The notes beneath the pieces were generated by a model. That model did not search any database. It was not told where the DNA came from and worked only from the letters and a program-made list of their open reading frames with translations. 64,000 nt of DNA, taken from a virus. Every line of letters starts with the position of its first letter. The first letter of the stretch is position 1. This document shows positions 17,992 to 26,427 of this stretch, piece by piece. Made by a program: the position numbers and the translations under genes. The stretch is from positions 26,693 to 90,692 of IMG/VR virus record IMGVR_UViG_3300023202_000135; one strand, 5' to 3'.

Positions 17992-18035
17992 GTGGGTCTC
18001 CAGCGTTGCAGGAGGGTTGTCGTGTGATGTCAGAC

Positions 18036-18074
18036 GGCACGAGGATGAGCAGCGCTGCTACCGATCCTCGTGCC
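18036..18074 (-). other. Strong stem-loop between tube and gp26-like genes
   Basis: An 11-bp perfect stem (GGCACGAGGAT pairing with ATCCTCGTGCC) encloses a loop that contains AGCAGCGCTGCT, itself self-complementary. There is no U-tract on either side, so it is not a classic intrinsic terminator. It lies in the 125-bp gap after the highly expressed tube gene. A partial terminator or RNA-processing/stability element that lowers expression of the downstream gp26-like gene is the likely role. Confidence 0.6.
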
Positions 18075-18116
18075 GAGTAGTGGTGCGCAGGTTACGCGGC
18101 CCAGGTCAGCGGGCAA

Positions 18117-18689
18117 TCACTGGTTGCCAACGGGGCGGAGACCGTCCCGCGGGATGACCTTGTCGATGACCAGACCCATGGTGACCCGGAGGGCGTCCTC
18201 GCCGTCCATGTCGATGTCGCCCGGATCGTAGCTGTTGGGCCAGATGCCGACGAGGTCGAGGCGGCGCTCGATGGTCCCCTCCGGCGAGAAGAGGCTGACC
18301 CAGCCGGCCATCTTGTAGTCGCGGGCGAGGCCTGTCTGTCCGTTCTCCGGGTTGTGGACGAGGTAGTTCCACTTCCAGAGGACGCTGTGCACCTGCCGGT
18401 CGACGTAGTCCTGGTAGACCACGGACAAGTCGTCGTAGGTCGGGTTCCCTGCGAACTTCCGCTTCTCGTTGAGGTACCCGATCTCGACGATGCCCACCTG
18501 TCGCTTCGGCACCGGGAAGGTACGGAGCGACAGAAGGAGGACGTCGTCCTGACCGCCGGAACCCTGGCCGCCGCCCTGCACCGCCGAGTTGAGACCCGTG
18601 ATGTAGAGCAGCGCGTTGTTCTGGCGCTGGGGCTCGTGGTTGCCGCCACGAGCGCCGATGTGGTTGGCGAAGAGGTTTTCGAGGGCCAT
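18117..18689 (-). CDS. Tail tube protein, gp19-like
   Basis: 190 residues, close to the 160-190 residues usual for T4 gp19-type tube proteins. Family features include an N-terminal 'NLFANHIGARGGNHEPQRQN', the central 'VGIVEIGYLNEKRKFAGNPT' followed by 'LSVVYQDYVDRQVHSVLWKW', and the late 'GTIERRLDLVGIWPNSYDPG'. The protein polymerises into hexameric rings forming the inner tube through which DNA passes. It follows the sheath gene at 44 bp, with a GGAGAG ribosome site and one copy of the window's 15-bp palindrome in the gap. Confidence 0.9.
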   Translation of the reverse strand: MALENLFANHIGARGGNHEPQRQNNALLYITGLNSAVQGGGQGSGGQDDVLLLSLRTFPVPKRQVGIVEIGYLNEKRKFAGNPTYDDLSVVYQDYVDRQVHSVLWKWNYLVHNPENGQTGLARDYKMAGWVSLFSPEGTIERRLDLVGIWPNSYDPGDIDMDGEDALRVTMGLVIDKVIPRDGLRPVGNQ

Positions 18690-18711
18690 GGGGCTGCTCT
18701 CCTGTGCTGCG

Positions 18712-18726
18712 GTGACGTGATGTCAG
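18712..18726. repeat. 15-bp palindrome copy upstream of tube gene
   Basis: GTGACGTGATGTCAG, one mismatch from the dispersed palindrome GTGAC-N5-GTCAC. It occupies the 44-bp gap between the sheath stop and the tube ATG, close to the ribosome-binding site. One of six intergenic copies. Confidence 0.5.
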
Positions 18727-18733
18727 CGGACGG

Positions 18734-21436
18734 TCAGACCGACGCTTCCGTGAACTCGGCGCCCGACTGGAACACCGCGAAGTCGATCTCGACGATCTCG
18801 GCCGCCTCGATCGGGATGAGCTGGATCCGGCCGCGCATCGTCTTCTGCCGACGCACTTCCGGCGGGTTGGTCGTCTCGTCGCACCGGACCGAGAACCGCT
18901 CCAGGCCGCGATCGGCCTGGATGGTTGCCAGGATCGGGTTGACGAGCTGCACGAACCGGTTCCAGGTCACCGGGTCGTTGGGCTCGAACACCAGGAAGCG
19001 CACCGCGGTCGCGATCAGCTTCTCAGCGTGGAGCAGGAGGCGGCGGATGTGGAGCGAGTTGAGCGCCGAGTCGCGCCGCAGGGCCGTGCGGTTGCCGAAG
19101 AAGGTGATCCCGGTCGGGAACTGCACGAAGGGGTTGACCCGGTTGGTGTCGCCCACCAGCAGGTCGCGGTCGGTGAGGGTGGGGCTGTACTCCAGCTTGA
19201 GGCCTTCGACCACACCGCGGGCGTGACCGGCGATCGGGAACTGCGGCCCGGCCACCGCGTCGGTGTAGGCCATGAGCGCCGTCAGCTTGCCGGACGGCGG
19301 AGTCCACACCTTGCGCTTGTTGTAGTCATCCTGGATCTGCGTCCACGGCCACGCGATGACGGCGTAGGACGTGTCGATCGCGTTGACCGGGCTGTTGGGT
19401 AGGGCCGAAACCCCGTTGTGCCAGTCGACCACCTCGTCCCGGCTGAGGCCGAACGGCACGTCGATGACGGCGAGCGCGTCGGCCCGGCTCTCGGCCACGT
19501 CGATCATCTCGTTGATGACCTGATAGTGCGTGGCTCCCGGGATGGTGATGACGTTGGTCTCGATCAGCTCGGCGTTGCGCAGGGCTTGCAGGCCGGTGGC
19601 CTTCTGCCCAGTGACGCTGCCGATGTAGTCGGCCGAGGTCACGATCGAGTTGCCGCTGCCGTCGACGAGACCATCGCGGCCCGCGGTGCCGGGGGCGACG
19701 CCGAGTTGGTAGGTGCCGACCGAAGGCGACCCGTTGTCCTCCAGGACGTCGGCGCGCACGTAATCGGACGGCACGGCCTCGTTGCCCAGGCCCTCCTCCA
19801 GCACCAGCTCGATGTTGCGGTCGCTGTTCGGGTCGAGGTTGAGGCCGCGGTAGCGCTCGACGGTCACCAGCGTCCCGGTCTGGTCGGCCGGGGCGCGAAC
19901 GACGAAGTCGAAGCTGCCGGCCGGGGAGCCCAGCAGGGTCGACTGCTTGACCTCGACCTCCAAGTCGTTGCCCCAGGTGCCGGGGCTGATCGCGGTGATA
20001 CCGACCACGGACGCGGTCACGCCGGGGAGCCCTTCGGCACCGCCGGAGAGGCCGGTCACCGTGATGTTGGCGCCCGTAGTGGTGATGTCCTGATTGCCCT
20101 GCTCGCCCGGATCCTCGGCGGTGAGGTCGGCGGCCGGGACGGTCACGGTGGCGTCGACGGCCGTGACGGCGGTCTGTTGGTTGATGGCCACGATGAGGTT
20201 GGCCATGGTCGTCGCGGCGTCGGGGCCGATCAGGACCGGGACGTTGCCCGAGACCCAGGCGTTGTCGTCGTCGAACTCGAAGGTGACGCCCGCGCCGTCC
20301 GCGCCGCCGGTGAGCTGCGTGAGGACGAGGTCAGCGTCAGCGTCGATGGTCGACAGGTTGGCGTTGTCGCCGTCCGCGCCCTCGACGTCGTGGACCAGCT
20401 TGACGGTCGGGGTGCCGCCCTGGTTGGCGGTGTCGTCGCTGGCGGTGATCTGGAGCAGGCCGACTCCGTTGATGGCCTGCACGAGATTGAAGAGGGTGTC
20501 CGCGATGGTCGCGCCGATCCCGCCCGCGACGGATCCGGGGGTAGTGGACGAGTCGTTGTCGAACTCGAAGGTGACGGCGTGCTCATCGGCGCCCGAGAGC
20601 GTGGACGGGGCAGTCGGCGGCGTGGCACCGGCGACCGCGATGGTCGCGCTGTTGCCCTTGTTGGTGACGATGTCGTGCGTGAGCAGGACGTCGTAAGGGC
20701 CGGCGCCGGTCGGGGCGCCTGCGGTGATGTTGAGGGCCGAGCCGTTGACGGCTGCCTGGAACTCGGAGGCGCCGTTGTCGACGGTCGCGCTCTTGTCCAC
20801 TTCGATGTCACCGGTGGTGAGGCCGCCGCCATCGGTGAACTCGAAGATCACCTCGTTGTCGAAGGCGTCGTTGAGCGTGACGGTGTCGTTGGTGGTCGGG
20901 GTCGACGCGAAGCTGGCCGTGGCGCTGGCCGCGACGCCGTTGCCGTCGTCGATCGTGAGGTAGTCGGCGTCATCGGCATTGTCGGAGAAGACGATGTCGC
21001 CTTCGGAGGCCACGGCGCCGCTGCCGTCATTGACGCTGACCAGCTCGCCATCGGTCGGGTTGAGCGAGCTGTCGAAGGAGACCGTGCCGGTGGCAGCGAC
21101 GGGGTCGGTACCACCCGAGAGGCCGGGCAGGGGCCGGTCGGCCTCGATCGCCCCGTAGGTGGGGTTGTCGGTGTTGGCGATGCGGAGGAAGATCGCGTTG
21201 TTGCCCTTCTTGAGGTACTGGACGAGGGCTTGCAGCCCGTGGTCGTCCAGACGAGGGCGTCCGAGCTTGCGGACCATGTCCGCCTCGCTCGTGATCTCGA
21301 TGGGTTCGCTGAGGGCGCCCTTGCTGGCGCCGCCGATGAAGGTCGGCCGGGTCAGGCCCAGGTTGAGCGCGTACTCGGTGAAGTCGAACTCGTTCGTGAA
21401 GATGCCGGGGCTGAGGCGGGCGGTTGGGATGGGCAT
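18734..21436 (-). CDS. Tail sheath protein with three inserted modules, gp18-like
   Basis: 900 residues from ATG 21436, chosen because CAGGAG lies 6 bp upstream; an earlier in-frame start gives 18 extra residues without a ribosome site. The N-terminus 'SPGIFTNEFDFTEYALNLG' and the C-terminal half ('IDVAESRADALAVIDVPFG', 'YAVIAWPWTQIQDDYNKRKV', 'LNSLHIRRLLLHAEKLIATA', 'NPVTWNRFVQLV'-type ending) are standard contractile sheath. T4 gp18 is 659 residues; the excess is explained by residues of about 190-480, which hold three tandem copies of a module with VIFEFTD, VTFEFDND and VTFEFDDD words. These probably decorate the outer surface of the tail. The sheath call is strong. Confidence 0.92.
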   Translation of the reverse strand: MPIPTARLSPGIFTNEFDFTEYALNLGLTRPTFIGGASKGALSEPIEITSEADMVRKLGRPRLDDHGLQALVQYLKKGNNAIFLRIANTDNPTYGAIEADRPLPGLSGGTDPVAATGTVSFDSSLNPTDGELVSVNDGSGAVASEGDIVFSDNADDADYLTIDDGNGVAASATASFASTPTTNDTVTLNDAFDNEVIFEFTDGGGLTTGDIEVDKSATVDNGASEFQAAVNGSALNITAGAPTGAGPYDVLLTHDIVTNKGNSATIAVAGATPPTAPSTLSGADEHAVTFEFDNDSSTTPGSVAGGIGATIADTLFNLVQAINGVGLLQITASDDTANQGGTPTVKLVHDVEGADGDNANLSTIDADADLVLTQLTGGADGAGVTFEFDDDNAWVSGNVPVLIGPDAATTMANLIVAINQQTAVTAVDATVTVPAADLTAEDPGEQGNQDITTTGANITVTGLSGGAEGLPGVTASVVGITAISPGTWGNDLEVEVKQSTLLGSPAGSFDFVVRAPADQTGTLVTVERYRGLNLDPNSDRNIELVLEEGLGNEAVPSDYVRADVLEDNGSPSVGTYQLGVAPGTAGRDGLVDGSGNSIVTSADYIGSVTGQKATGLQALRNAELIETNVITIPGATHYQVINEMIDVAESRADALAVIDVPFGLSRDEVVDWHNGVSALPNSPVNAIDTSYAVIAWPWTQIQDDYNKRKVWTPPSGKLTALMAYTDAVAGPQFPIAGHARGVVEGLKLEYSPTLTDRDLLVGDTNRVNPFVQFPTGITFFGNRTALRRDSALNSLHIRRLLLHAEKLIATAVRFLVFEPNDPVTWNRFVQLVNPILATIQADRGLERFSVRCDETTNPPEVRRQKTMRGRIQLIPIEAAEIVEIDFAVFQSGAEFTEASV

Positions 21437-21452
21437 CGGTAGCTCCTGTAGG

Positions 21453-21632
21453 TCAGGCTGGGATGATTCGTAGGTGTCCCTGTCGCGCAAGCGACCACGT
21501 CAAATCTCCGATCAAGTTCCGGCCGTGAACAACGCTTTCGGCGGCGGGGATGGTGTAGTTGAAGGGGAACCCGTTGGCGTCCTTCAACACGATCGCGATG
21601 CTCTGTCCGAGCAGGTTCCTGATCTCCACCAT
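21453..21632 (-). CDS. Small protein upstream of sheath
   Basis: 59 residues starting 'MVEIRNLLGQSIAIVLKD' and ending 'RQGHLRIIPA'. The ATG at 21632 overlaps the TGA of the preceding gene (TGATG arrangement), and the stop lies 16 bp before the sheath ATG, so it is a tightly coupled member of the operon. There is no Cys and no membrane segment. I do not recognise a family. The precise gene packing and natural amino-acid composition support it being real. Confidence 0.65.
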   Translation of the reverse strand: MVEIRNLLGQSIAIVLKDANGFPFNYTIPAAESVVHGRNLIGDLTWSLARQGHLRIIPA

Positions 21633-23230
21633 CAGACCGTGTGTCCGTTGTAAGGTCCGGTGTACTTGGCGGCGTAAACCGCGGAGAGGAGGAGGGCGTC
21701 AGGCACCACGAGCGCCAGAGAGTCCTCCTTGGGCCGCGCGAGCAGCGCGAATCCTACATTCACTGCCGAGTCGATTTGCTCCTGCTTCGTGTAGGTCGGA
21801 GCAGAAACGTCGTCCTCAACTGTGACCATCGCATCCCCGACGATGCCGGGTTGGAGCAGACCAACGACGAGATACGGGTGCGGAGCAAGTCCATGCCACT
21901 CGTACCGAACGCTGGAACCGAGGTCAACTGTAGTAGTCTGACCTATCTTGTCCAGCGAGAGCACCTGTCTCACATCGGGCCCCATGACGGTCAGGAGCCG
22001 CGGTGCGCCCCCCGGCGTTCCGGCGAATCCGGGCTGGTACATCTGGTCCGCAACGACGGTGAAAATGTGGACGTTCTTGGGCGGCCCGGAGCCCGTGGGA
22101 GGCAAAAGAAGCTCGTAGGTCGACGTTATGTCACCGGCCTCGTTGCGTTGAAGGCCCTCGAAAGACAGTGGATCGGGGTCCGGGGCGAGGTACCGGAACG
22201 CAGTGGAGAAGATCCCCACGCCCAGGTTGTCCTCGGTCACCGGAGCATCAGCAATCGTGACGCTGTCGTCGTCGTCCCCAAGGACCAAATCCAAGCCGGC
22301 GGCGGGCTTGGGCTTGTGATACGCCAACTCGTTCCAGGCGACCTCCGCATCTCCGGTCTTGGGCCACTTGCCCGCGAACTCGGCCGGCTCCCAGGGAATG
22401 TGGTAGAGGTTCGGCGTCGTGTGGGCCTTGTCCTCGCTGAACCGCGACGCGGGTGACGTAGTGTCACTGACCCCGAATATGGGAGCCTCGATCGAAGTGA
22501 CCGGGTGCGCCGACACGGTCGGGTTGCGCATGATCCACGTGCGCAGCTCGACGGTCATGATCGTCCGGATATACCGCTGGTCGGGGCCCTCCAAGTCGGA
22601 CTGCTCCGCGAAGCTGAGCCACCTGAGCTGTTGCTTCCACTCCCCAAAAGGGTCGCGGTGGTCGACGGACAGGAGCATCTCCTGGTCCTGCATGCCGAGC
22701 GTGCCGAGCTGACCGAGCACCCACTCGCGGAAATAGTTGTCGGTGTATCGCTTGAGGCACCAGAAGGTGATGTCGTAAGTTGTGCGGTACGGCGCGGGCC
22801 AGGGGTGAATCTCCCACTGTTCGGTCTCGACGTTGTAGTGGACCTTGCGCAAACGCTTCGGCACCCCACGCACGCCTTGATCCGGCACGGGCTCGCGCCG
22901 CTCGATGATGGCGATCGGAAGCGGGAGCACTTCCAGGTCGAAGCGGCTCGCGACCGCCGACTTCATCTTGGCCGCGACCTCATCGACGGTCCCCGACGTG
23001 TCAGTCGGCTTGATCCAGTCCATCGCGACGAGCAGGTCCACGACAGCGGCGAAGCCTTGCTGCGGCCCGCCCAGGCCCAGGCCGACGAGGAGCGGCTGTT
23101 CCCCCGGAGGCGGCTGCAACGGGCTCTCGTTCGGCCACGTGCCGTAATCGACCAGCAACGATCGCAACCACCGCCACATGGCGACGTCGTGTGTCCTGAT
23201 CGAATCCTCGTAGGTGTACGGCTGACTCAT
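21632..23230 (-). CDS. Neck/tail-terminator region protein, large
   Basis: 532 residues. The N-terminal half ('DVAMWRWLRSLLVDYGTWPN', 'RKVHYNVETEQWEIHPWPAP') is Trp-rich and contains 'TYDITFWCLKRYTDNYFREW', 'EWKQQLRWLSFAEQSDLEG' and 'RYIRTIMTVELRTWIMR', resembling large tail-terminator/neck proteins encoded just before the sheath in some jumbo myoviruses. The C-terminal half is beta-rich. It is coupled by ATGA overlap to the preceding gene and is followed by a small gene and the sheath. The neck/terminator role is inferred from gene order. Confidence 0.55.
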   Translation of the reverse strand: MSQPYTYEDSIRTHDVAMWRWLRSLLVDYGTWPNESPLQPPPGEQPLLVGLGLGGPQQGFAAVVDLLVAMDWIKPTDTSGTVDEVAAKMKSAVASRFDLEVLPLPIAIIERREPVPDQGVRGVPKRLRKVHYNVETEQWEIHPWPAPYRTTYDITFWCLKRYTDNYFREWVLGQLGTLGMQDQEMLLSVDHRDPFGEWKQQLRWLSFAEQSDLEGPDQRYIRTIMTVELRTWIMRNPTVSAHPVTSIEAPIFGVSDTTSPASRFSEDKAHTTPNLYHIPWEPAEFAGKWPKTGDAEVAWNELAYHKPKPAAGLDLVLGDDDDSVTIADAPVTEDNLGVGIFSTAFRYLAPDPDPLSFEGLQRNEAGDITSTYELLLPPTGSGPPKNVHIFTVVADQMYQPGFAGTPGGAPRLLTVMGPDVRQVLSLDKIGQTTTVDLGSSVRYEWHGLAPHPYLVVGLLQPGIVGDAMVTVEDDVSAPTYTKQEQIDSAVNVGFALLARPKEDSLALVVPDALLLSAVYAAKYTGPYNGHTV

Positions 23231-23673
23231 GCTGCGGACTGCTTACGCTTCTTCTTCTTGGAGTTGATGACCTTGTGCACGGCGTTGACGTCGTAGTCGA
23301 CCGTCGCTAGGCACTCCATGAACTTCGTGACTTCGAGGTACGGTTCGACCAAGCCGTAGGGAACGGCGGTGTACTCCGCGCTGAGGTCTATGCTGCGGTC
23401 GTCGACGAATATCCGGGCGGGGACGTGGCCGTCGAGGTTGTCGGCGTCGCTTATGTGCGCGAGCAAGTTCTTGCCGCCGAGCAGAACGATGAGGCAGTGC
23501 TGCGCGTTGTTGCGGTGCTTCATCGGGATGCGGCGCGGGTTGAAGCCTTCCAGCAACACGTGCTTGGTCGACACGACACCGAACCCGAGCTTCAACTCCA
23601 CCTCGACTCGTCCGACCGTGTGGACGCGAACCGTTCGGGCATTGAACACGCGCGAGGGCAGCTTAGTGGGCAT
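23227..23673 (-). CDS. Nuclease-like OB-fold protein in neck cluster
   Basis: 148 residues from ATG 23673, which overlaps the preceding stop; upstream extension of the frame is antisense-like. The order of elements ('RVFNARTVRVHTVGRVEVEL', then 'HVLLEGFNPRR', 'NAQHCLIVLLGGKNLLAHIS', 'DGHVPARIFVDDRSIDLSAE', 'VEPYLEVTKFMECLA') resembles staphylococcal-nuclease-type OB folds. The catalytic Arg/Glu positions are not clearly conserved, so it may be a structural derivative. A Lys-rich tail (KKKKRK) closes the protein. It is unusual to find this between neck and sheath genes. Confidence 0.45.
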   Translation of the reverse strand: MPTKLPSRVFNARTVRVHTVGRVEVELKLGFGVVSTKHVLLEGFNPRRIPMKHRNNAQHCLIVLLGGKNLLAHISDADNLDGHVPARIFVDDRSIDLSAEYTAVPYGLVEPYLEVTKFMECLATVDYDVNAVHKVINSKKKKRKQSAA

Positions 23674-24281
23674 CACGCACCCCTCCGCCGATGCTCGCAG
23701 TTGAACACGCGGTAGAGAGGCACGTTGGTGTTCTTCCAGTACCCGACGTTGTTGGCAGCGACGACGATGTAAATCTCGCCTTGGTAGGTGAACTTGTCGC
23801 CCTCCAGACCTTCGATGCCGGCCGCGTCGAGGAGCGCGCGCGGCGTAGTTATCACGACGTCGCGAAGTTTGTCGAACCCCCACCGCTGGAGGTCGCGCTG
23901 CTTGGCCTCTCGGAAGAACCGGAAGTGGATCCGGCACGGGTCAGCGAACTGCTCCTCCTCGCTGGCGTCGTGTGCGTCGTTCTGGTGTGGCTGTTGCCAT
24001 CCGGTCGTCTTCATCGACTGCCCGACCGATTCGCCGTAGAGTAGGTCGTACCCCGTATTGCCGTCCGCGCCGGTGATGAGGTTCTGTCCGTCGATCGTTT
24101 GCTCAGTGTCGACCTCAGTGTCCTGAACCGGCGTGGTGCATTTGAGGAGCGGGTAGTAGTTGATGCACGGATAGAACCGACGCCACTTCTCCACGATCAT
24201 GCGGATCTGGAACTGGAGGTCTTTGTCGAGCGCCTTGGGGAACGCGGTGTCCTGGACAATGGGCGGGGGATTGGTAGTCAT
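23673..24281 (-). CDS. Head-closure/neck protein
   Basis: 202 residues. The N-terminal helix ('DLQFQIRMIVEKWRRFYPCI'), a loop region with 'YDLLYGESVGQ', and a beta-rich C-terminus ('PCRIHFRFFREAKQRDLQRW', 'GDKFTYQGEIYIVVAANNVG') match the layout of head-closure (stopper) proteins that sit below the connector. It is encoded between an HK97 gp10-like gene and the nuclease-like gene, coupled on both sides by 4-bp or 1-bp overlaps. The family is inferred from pattern and position. Confidence 0.55.
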   Translation of the reverse strand: MTTNPPPIVQDTAFPKALDKDLQFQIRMIVEKWRRFYPCINYYPLLKCTTPVQDTEVDTEQTIDGQNLITGADGNTGYDLLYGESVGQSMKTTGWQQPHQNDAHDASEEEQFADPCRIHFRFFREAKQRDLQRWGFDKLRDVVITTPRALLDAAGIEGLEGDKFTYQGEIYIVVAANNVGYWKNTNVPLYRVFNCEHRRRGA

Positions 24282-24808
24282 TGCGCTGCGATCCTCCGCC
24301 GGATGTTGTGGACGATCTGGCGCACGATCTCGGGTCGGAGCGTCCGGGCGCGCTCGCGCATCTGATCGAGGTGGTTACGCCAGTGCGGGCGCGCGGGCAC
24401 GTTGGCCTTGGCCGATCCGAACTCATGGACCCGGGCCAGCTCGTCGAGCAGGAGCGGGACGATCTCGCCCTTGAGGTTGCGGGCGCGCTTCGCGTGGTGG
24501 AACCCGATGCGGAATATCGCACCGTCCTTCACGAGGCGCCGAAACACGCGGATCGAATCCTTGTAGGTGCCGGTCGCAATCATCACGCGCAGGTCGCGCT
24601 CGGCCATCTCCTTGCGCCGCTTCCACGCGGGCGTGAGGGGGGTGGAGTCGAAGCTCGGGAAGTCCTGCGCTTCGATGCGTCCGACGAACCCATCCTTCTC
24701 GGCCTCCGCAAACTGCGCGACCTCGGCCAACGCCGTAGTGGTCGCCTCTGCCTTGATGGCGGCGGCGATCGGACTGAATGACGGAACCTTCGAGCGCTTG
24801 TACGGCAT
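24278..24808 (-). CDS. HK97 gp10/neck-type tail completion protein
   Basis: 176 residues. The C-terminal 'HEFGSAKANVPARPHWRNHL' is the typical 'E.G......PARPF.R' signature of HK97 gp10-like and Mu gpG-like morphogenesis proteins that join head and tail. The N-terminal region is helical and Ala/Glu-rich. It overlaps the following gene by 4 bp (ATGA) and is 2 bp from the preceding gene. Confidence 0.65.
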   Translation of the reverse strand: MPYKRSKVPSFSPIAAAIKAEATTTALAEVAQFAEAEKDGFVGRIEAQDFPSFDSTPLTPAWKRRKEMAERDLRVMIATGTYKDSIRVFRRLVKDGAIFRIGFHHAKRARNLKGEIVPLLLDELARVHEFGSAKANVPARPHWRNHLDQMRERARTLRPEIVRQIVHNIRRRIAAQ

Positions 24809-24810
24809 GG

Positions 24811-25581
24811 CTACTCAATGACGGGGACCAGTGGCCGGCGTCGACGCCGGATCTCTTCTTTGAGTTCGCGTTCCTCCTCCTTGCCTTCCTGGAGCATCTC
24901 GCGTCCGTCAACTTCCTGGACGCCCCCTTGGTCGTCCGCGATGCCGCCGAACTTCGCACGCGCGCGCCCGAGGCTCTGCTTCACGCGGGCCGTGACCATG
25001 TTGATGATCCAGTCCACGTCGCTCTCGGGGATGAGCTGCATACCCGTCTTCGGGTGGCTGTCAGAGGTGAAATGGAACGCGTACTCGAACATCACGTCGT
25101 ACGGAATGGTCGCGGCGATGTCGACGTAGAGGTAGTAGTCCGATCCCTCCCACTGCGCGCGCCAGTCAGGCTCGGAGCTGAGCACGCGCCGAACGTCCTC
25201 CCGAAAGTATAGCTGCTGCGCGTACTCACCGAAGGTCAAGCCCTCAGCACCCACGACGGTAGTTGACAGGATGGTCGATGGATCGAACGGGTCGATGGCG
25301 GGCGGGTTGGTGGGCTTGTTGACGAAGTGGACGTGGGTCACGCCTTGGAACCCGGGCAGCGCCGAGGGGCCCGAGTTGAGCGGCCCGTACCGTTTCTGGC
25401 TCGCGGTCGCGGAGAGTTTCGCGACGCCGCGCCCGGGCCGGTTCCGGTTGTGCAGGCGCAGGGTATGCCGAAGAGCAACCTTGATGTCCTTATCGACTGC
25501 CTCGACCTCGACATTGGACGCGCCCAAAGTGGTGCGCACTTCCTCGTTGAGGTTCTCCAGGGTCAGTTCTTGGTTCGGCAT
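24811..25581 (-). CDS. Head-tail connector/neck protein
   Basis: 256 residues behind an AGGAG site. The N-terminal segment ('VEAVDKDIKVALRHTLRLHN') is the helix typical of connector/neck adaptors. The middle contains 'WRAQWEGSDYYLYVDIAAT' and 'YDVMFEYAFHFTSDSHP', and the C-terminus is a charged coiled region ('EREMLQEGKEEERELK'-like) ending in a run of Arg. It is first of the neck gene block after the 241-residue basic-tailed protein. The connector role is inferred from gene order and helix pattern. Confidence 0.5.
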   Translation of the reverse strand: MPNQELTLENLNEEVRTTLGASNVEVEAVDKDIKVALRHTLRLHNRNRPGRGVAKLSATASQKRYGPLNSGPSALPGFQGVTHVHFVNKPTNPPAIDPFDPSTILSTTVVGAEGLTFGEYAQQLYFREDVRRVLSSEPDWRAQWEGSDYYLYVDIAATIPYDVMFEYAFHFTSDSHPKTGMQLIPESDVDWIINMVTARVKQSLGRARAKFGGIADDQGGVQEVDGREMLQEGKEEERELKEEIRRRRRPLVPVIE

Positions 25582-25595
25582 ACCCTGCTCCTACC

Positions 25596-26321
25596 TCAGC
25601 GGTTCTTCCGGCGCGTGGTGCGCTTCGCCGCCTTCTTCCGCGTAGTGGTCTTCTTCGCTGCGGTCTTCTTCGATGCGGTCTTCTTCTCGGCGGGCGTGCG
25701 CTTGGCGGGCAGTTTCACCCGGTCCTTGAGGGAGGTGGCGGTCTCTTCCTCCTCTTCGCCTTCTCCTTCTTCCTCCTCGCCCTCGTGGTCGGATGCGTCA
25801 GCGGGATCGCCCTCGTCCTCGGCGTCTCCAGCTTCGTCATCGTCGGTGCCAAGGGCAGCGTCGGCTTCGGACTCGTCTCCGTCGCCCGACCCGTCAGCGT
25901 TGAAAGGATCGGTCGCAGTAGCAGCGCGGGTCTGGTTCGCCACAGGACGGCGCTTACCGCCGCCATCGCCAGCGCCGCCGACAGGATCGCCGCCGCCGGC
26001 CTCGGAACCCCGGCTGCCACCAGCGCCGCTGTCCGTGCTCTCCTCCTGGGCAGGTGAGAGAGCAGCAGCTTGCGCCATTGGTTCCGGGGGAGCGCGAAAC
26101 AAGGGCCCGCAGTCCTCGTTGTGGTAGCGCTCGTAGAACGCGCCCTCAACGACGTAGGTCGCGTCGCCGCGCTTGGGGGATTCGCTGTAGGGGCGGACGT
26201 CGATCCGTCGCCCCTCGGGGTTCTGGATCGTGACAGTGAGCCGGCCGCGGTTGATGAAGCGCGGTTGCGGTTGCGGCGCTTCTGCGGCTTCGGCCTCTGG
26301 TTGCGTGGTGGTCTCGGTCAT
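25596..26321 (-). CDS. Acidic protein with histone H1-like C-terminal tail
   Basis: 241 residues behind AGGGAG. Residues 20-85 form a small domain ('RGRLTVTIQNPEGRRIDVRP', 'GDATYVVEGAFYERYHNEDC'). Residues 90-200 are disordered and very acidic (runs of Glu/Asp/Gly). The last 40 residues are a Lys/Ala/Thr/Arg tail with repeated 'KKTA' words, as in histone H1 or bacterial AlgP/HU-PAP tails. The tail would bind DNA or other polyanions. It heads the neck operon downstream of a terminator and a palindrome, so it is probably a head/neck protein contacting packaged DNA. No catalytic motif. Confidence 0.65.
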   Translation of the reverse strand: MTETTTQPEAEAAEAPQPQPRFINRGRLTVTIQNPEGRRIDVRPYSESPKRGDATYVVEGAFYERYHNEDCGPLFRAPPEPMAQAAALSPAQEESTDSGAGGSRGSEAGGGDPVGGAGDGGGKRRPVANQTRAATATDPFNADGSGDGDESEADAALGTDDDEAGDAEDEGDPADASDHEGEEEEGEGEEEEETATSLKDRVKLPAKRTPAEKKTASKKTAAKKTTTRKKAAKRTTRRKNR

Positions 26322-26406
26322 GGCTTCTCCCTTGTGAATCGGCGCTGCCGATGGTTCAGGCCTTATGGTCGCGGGGAAGCGGCGACCTGCAAGCAGTAGT
26401 AGTGGG
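26322..26406 (-). promoter_or_regulatory. Leader region of neck operon
   Basis: Between the palindrome at 26407 and the ATG at 26321 the minus strand carries CCACTACTACTG directly beside the palindrome, then TTGCAG and CCATAA 18 bp apart, then the AGGGAG ribosome site. A promoter here is plausible because a terminator lies just upstream, but the -10 and -35 matches are weak. Confidence 0.35.
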
Positions 26407-26421
26407 GTGACGCTTTGTCAC
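26407..26421. repeat. 15-bp palindrome, exact copy, neck-operon leader
   Basis: GTGACGCTTTGTCAC, a perfect copy of GTGAC-N5-GTCAC. It lies between the terminator at 26428-26455 and the first gene of the neck operon, next to a GTAGTAGTGG motif. The stretch GTCAC-N2-CATGAAGAAG that follows it recurs beside the copy at 32606, suggesting a shared regulatory module. Confidence 0.7.
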
Positions 26422-26427
26422 TCCATG

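Noticed and set aside
19418-21442. Very long open frame on the plus strand opposite the sheath gene (also 49775-52444, 52678-54378, 61141-63558)
   Set aside because: These frames have no ribosome sites, compositions rich in Arg/Asp/Val/Gly/His repeats, and lie antisense to genes with recognisable families. They are GC-driven antisense frames.
26407-26421. CRP-type binding site
   Set aside because: CRP sites have TGTGA-N6-TCACA. Here the half-sites GTGA and TCAC are 7 bp apart and the outer T/A are not conserved.
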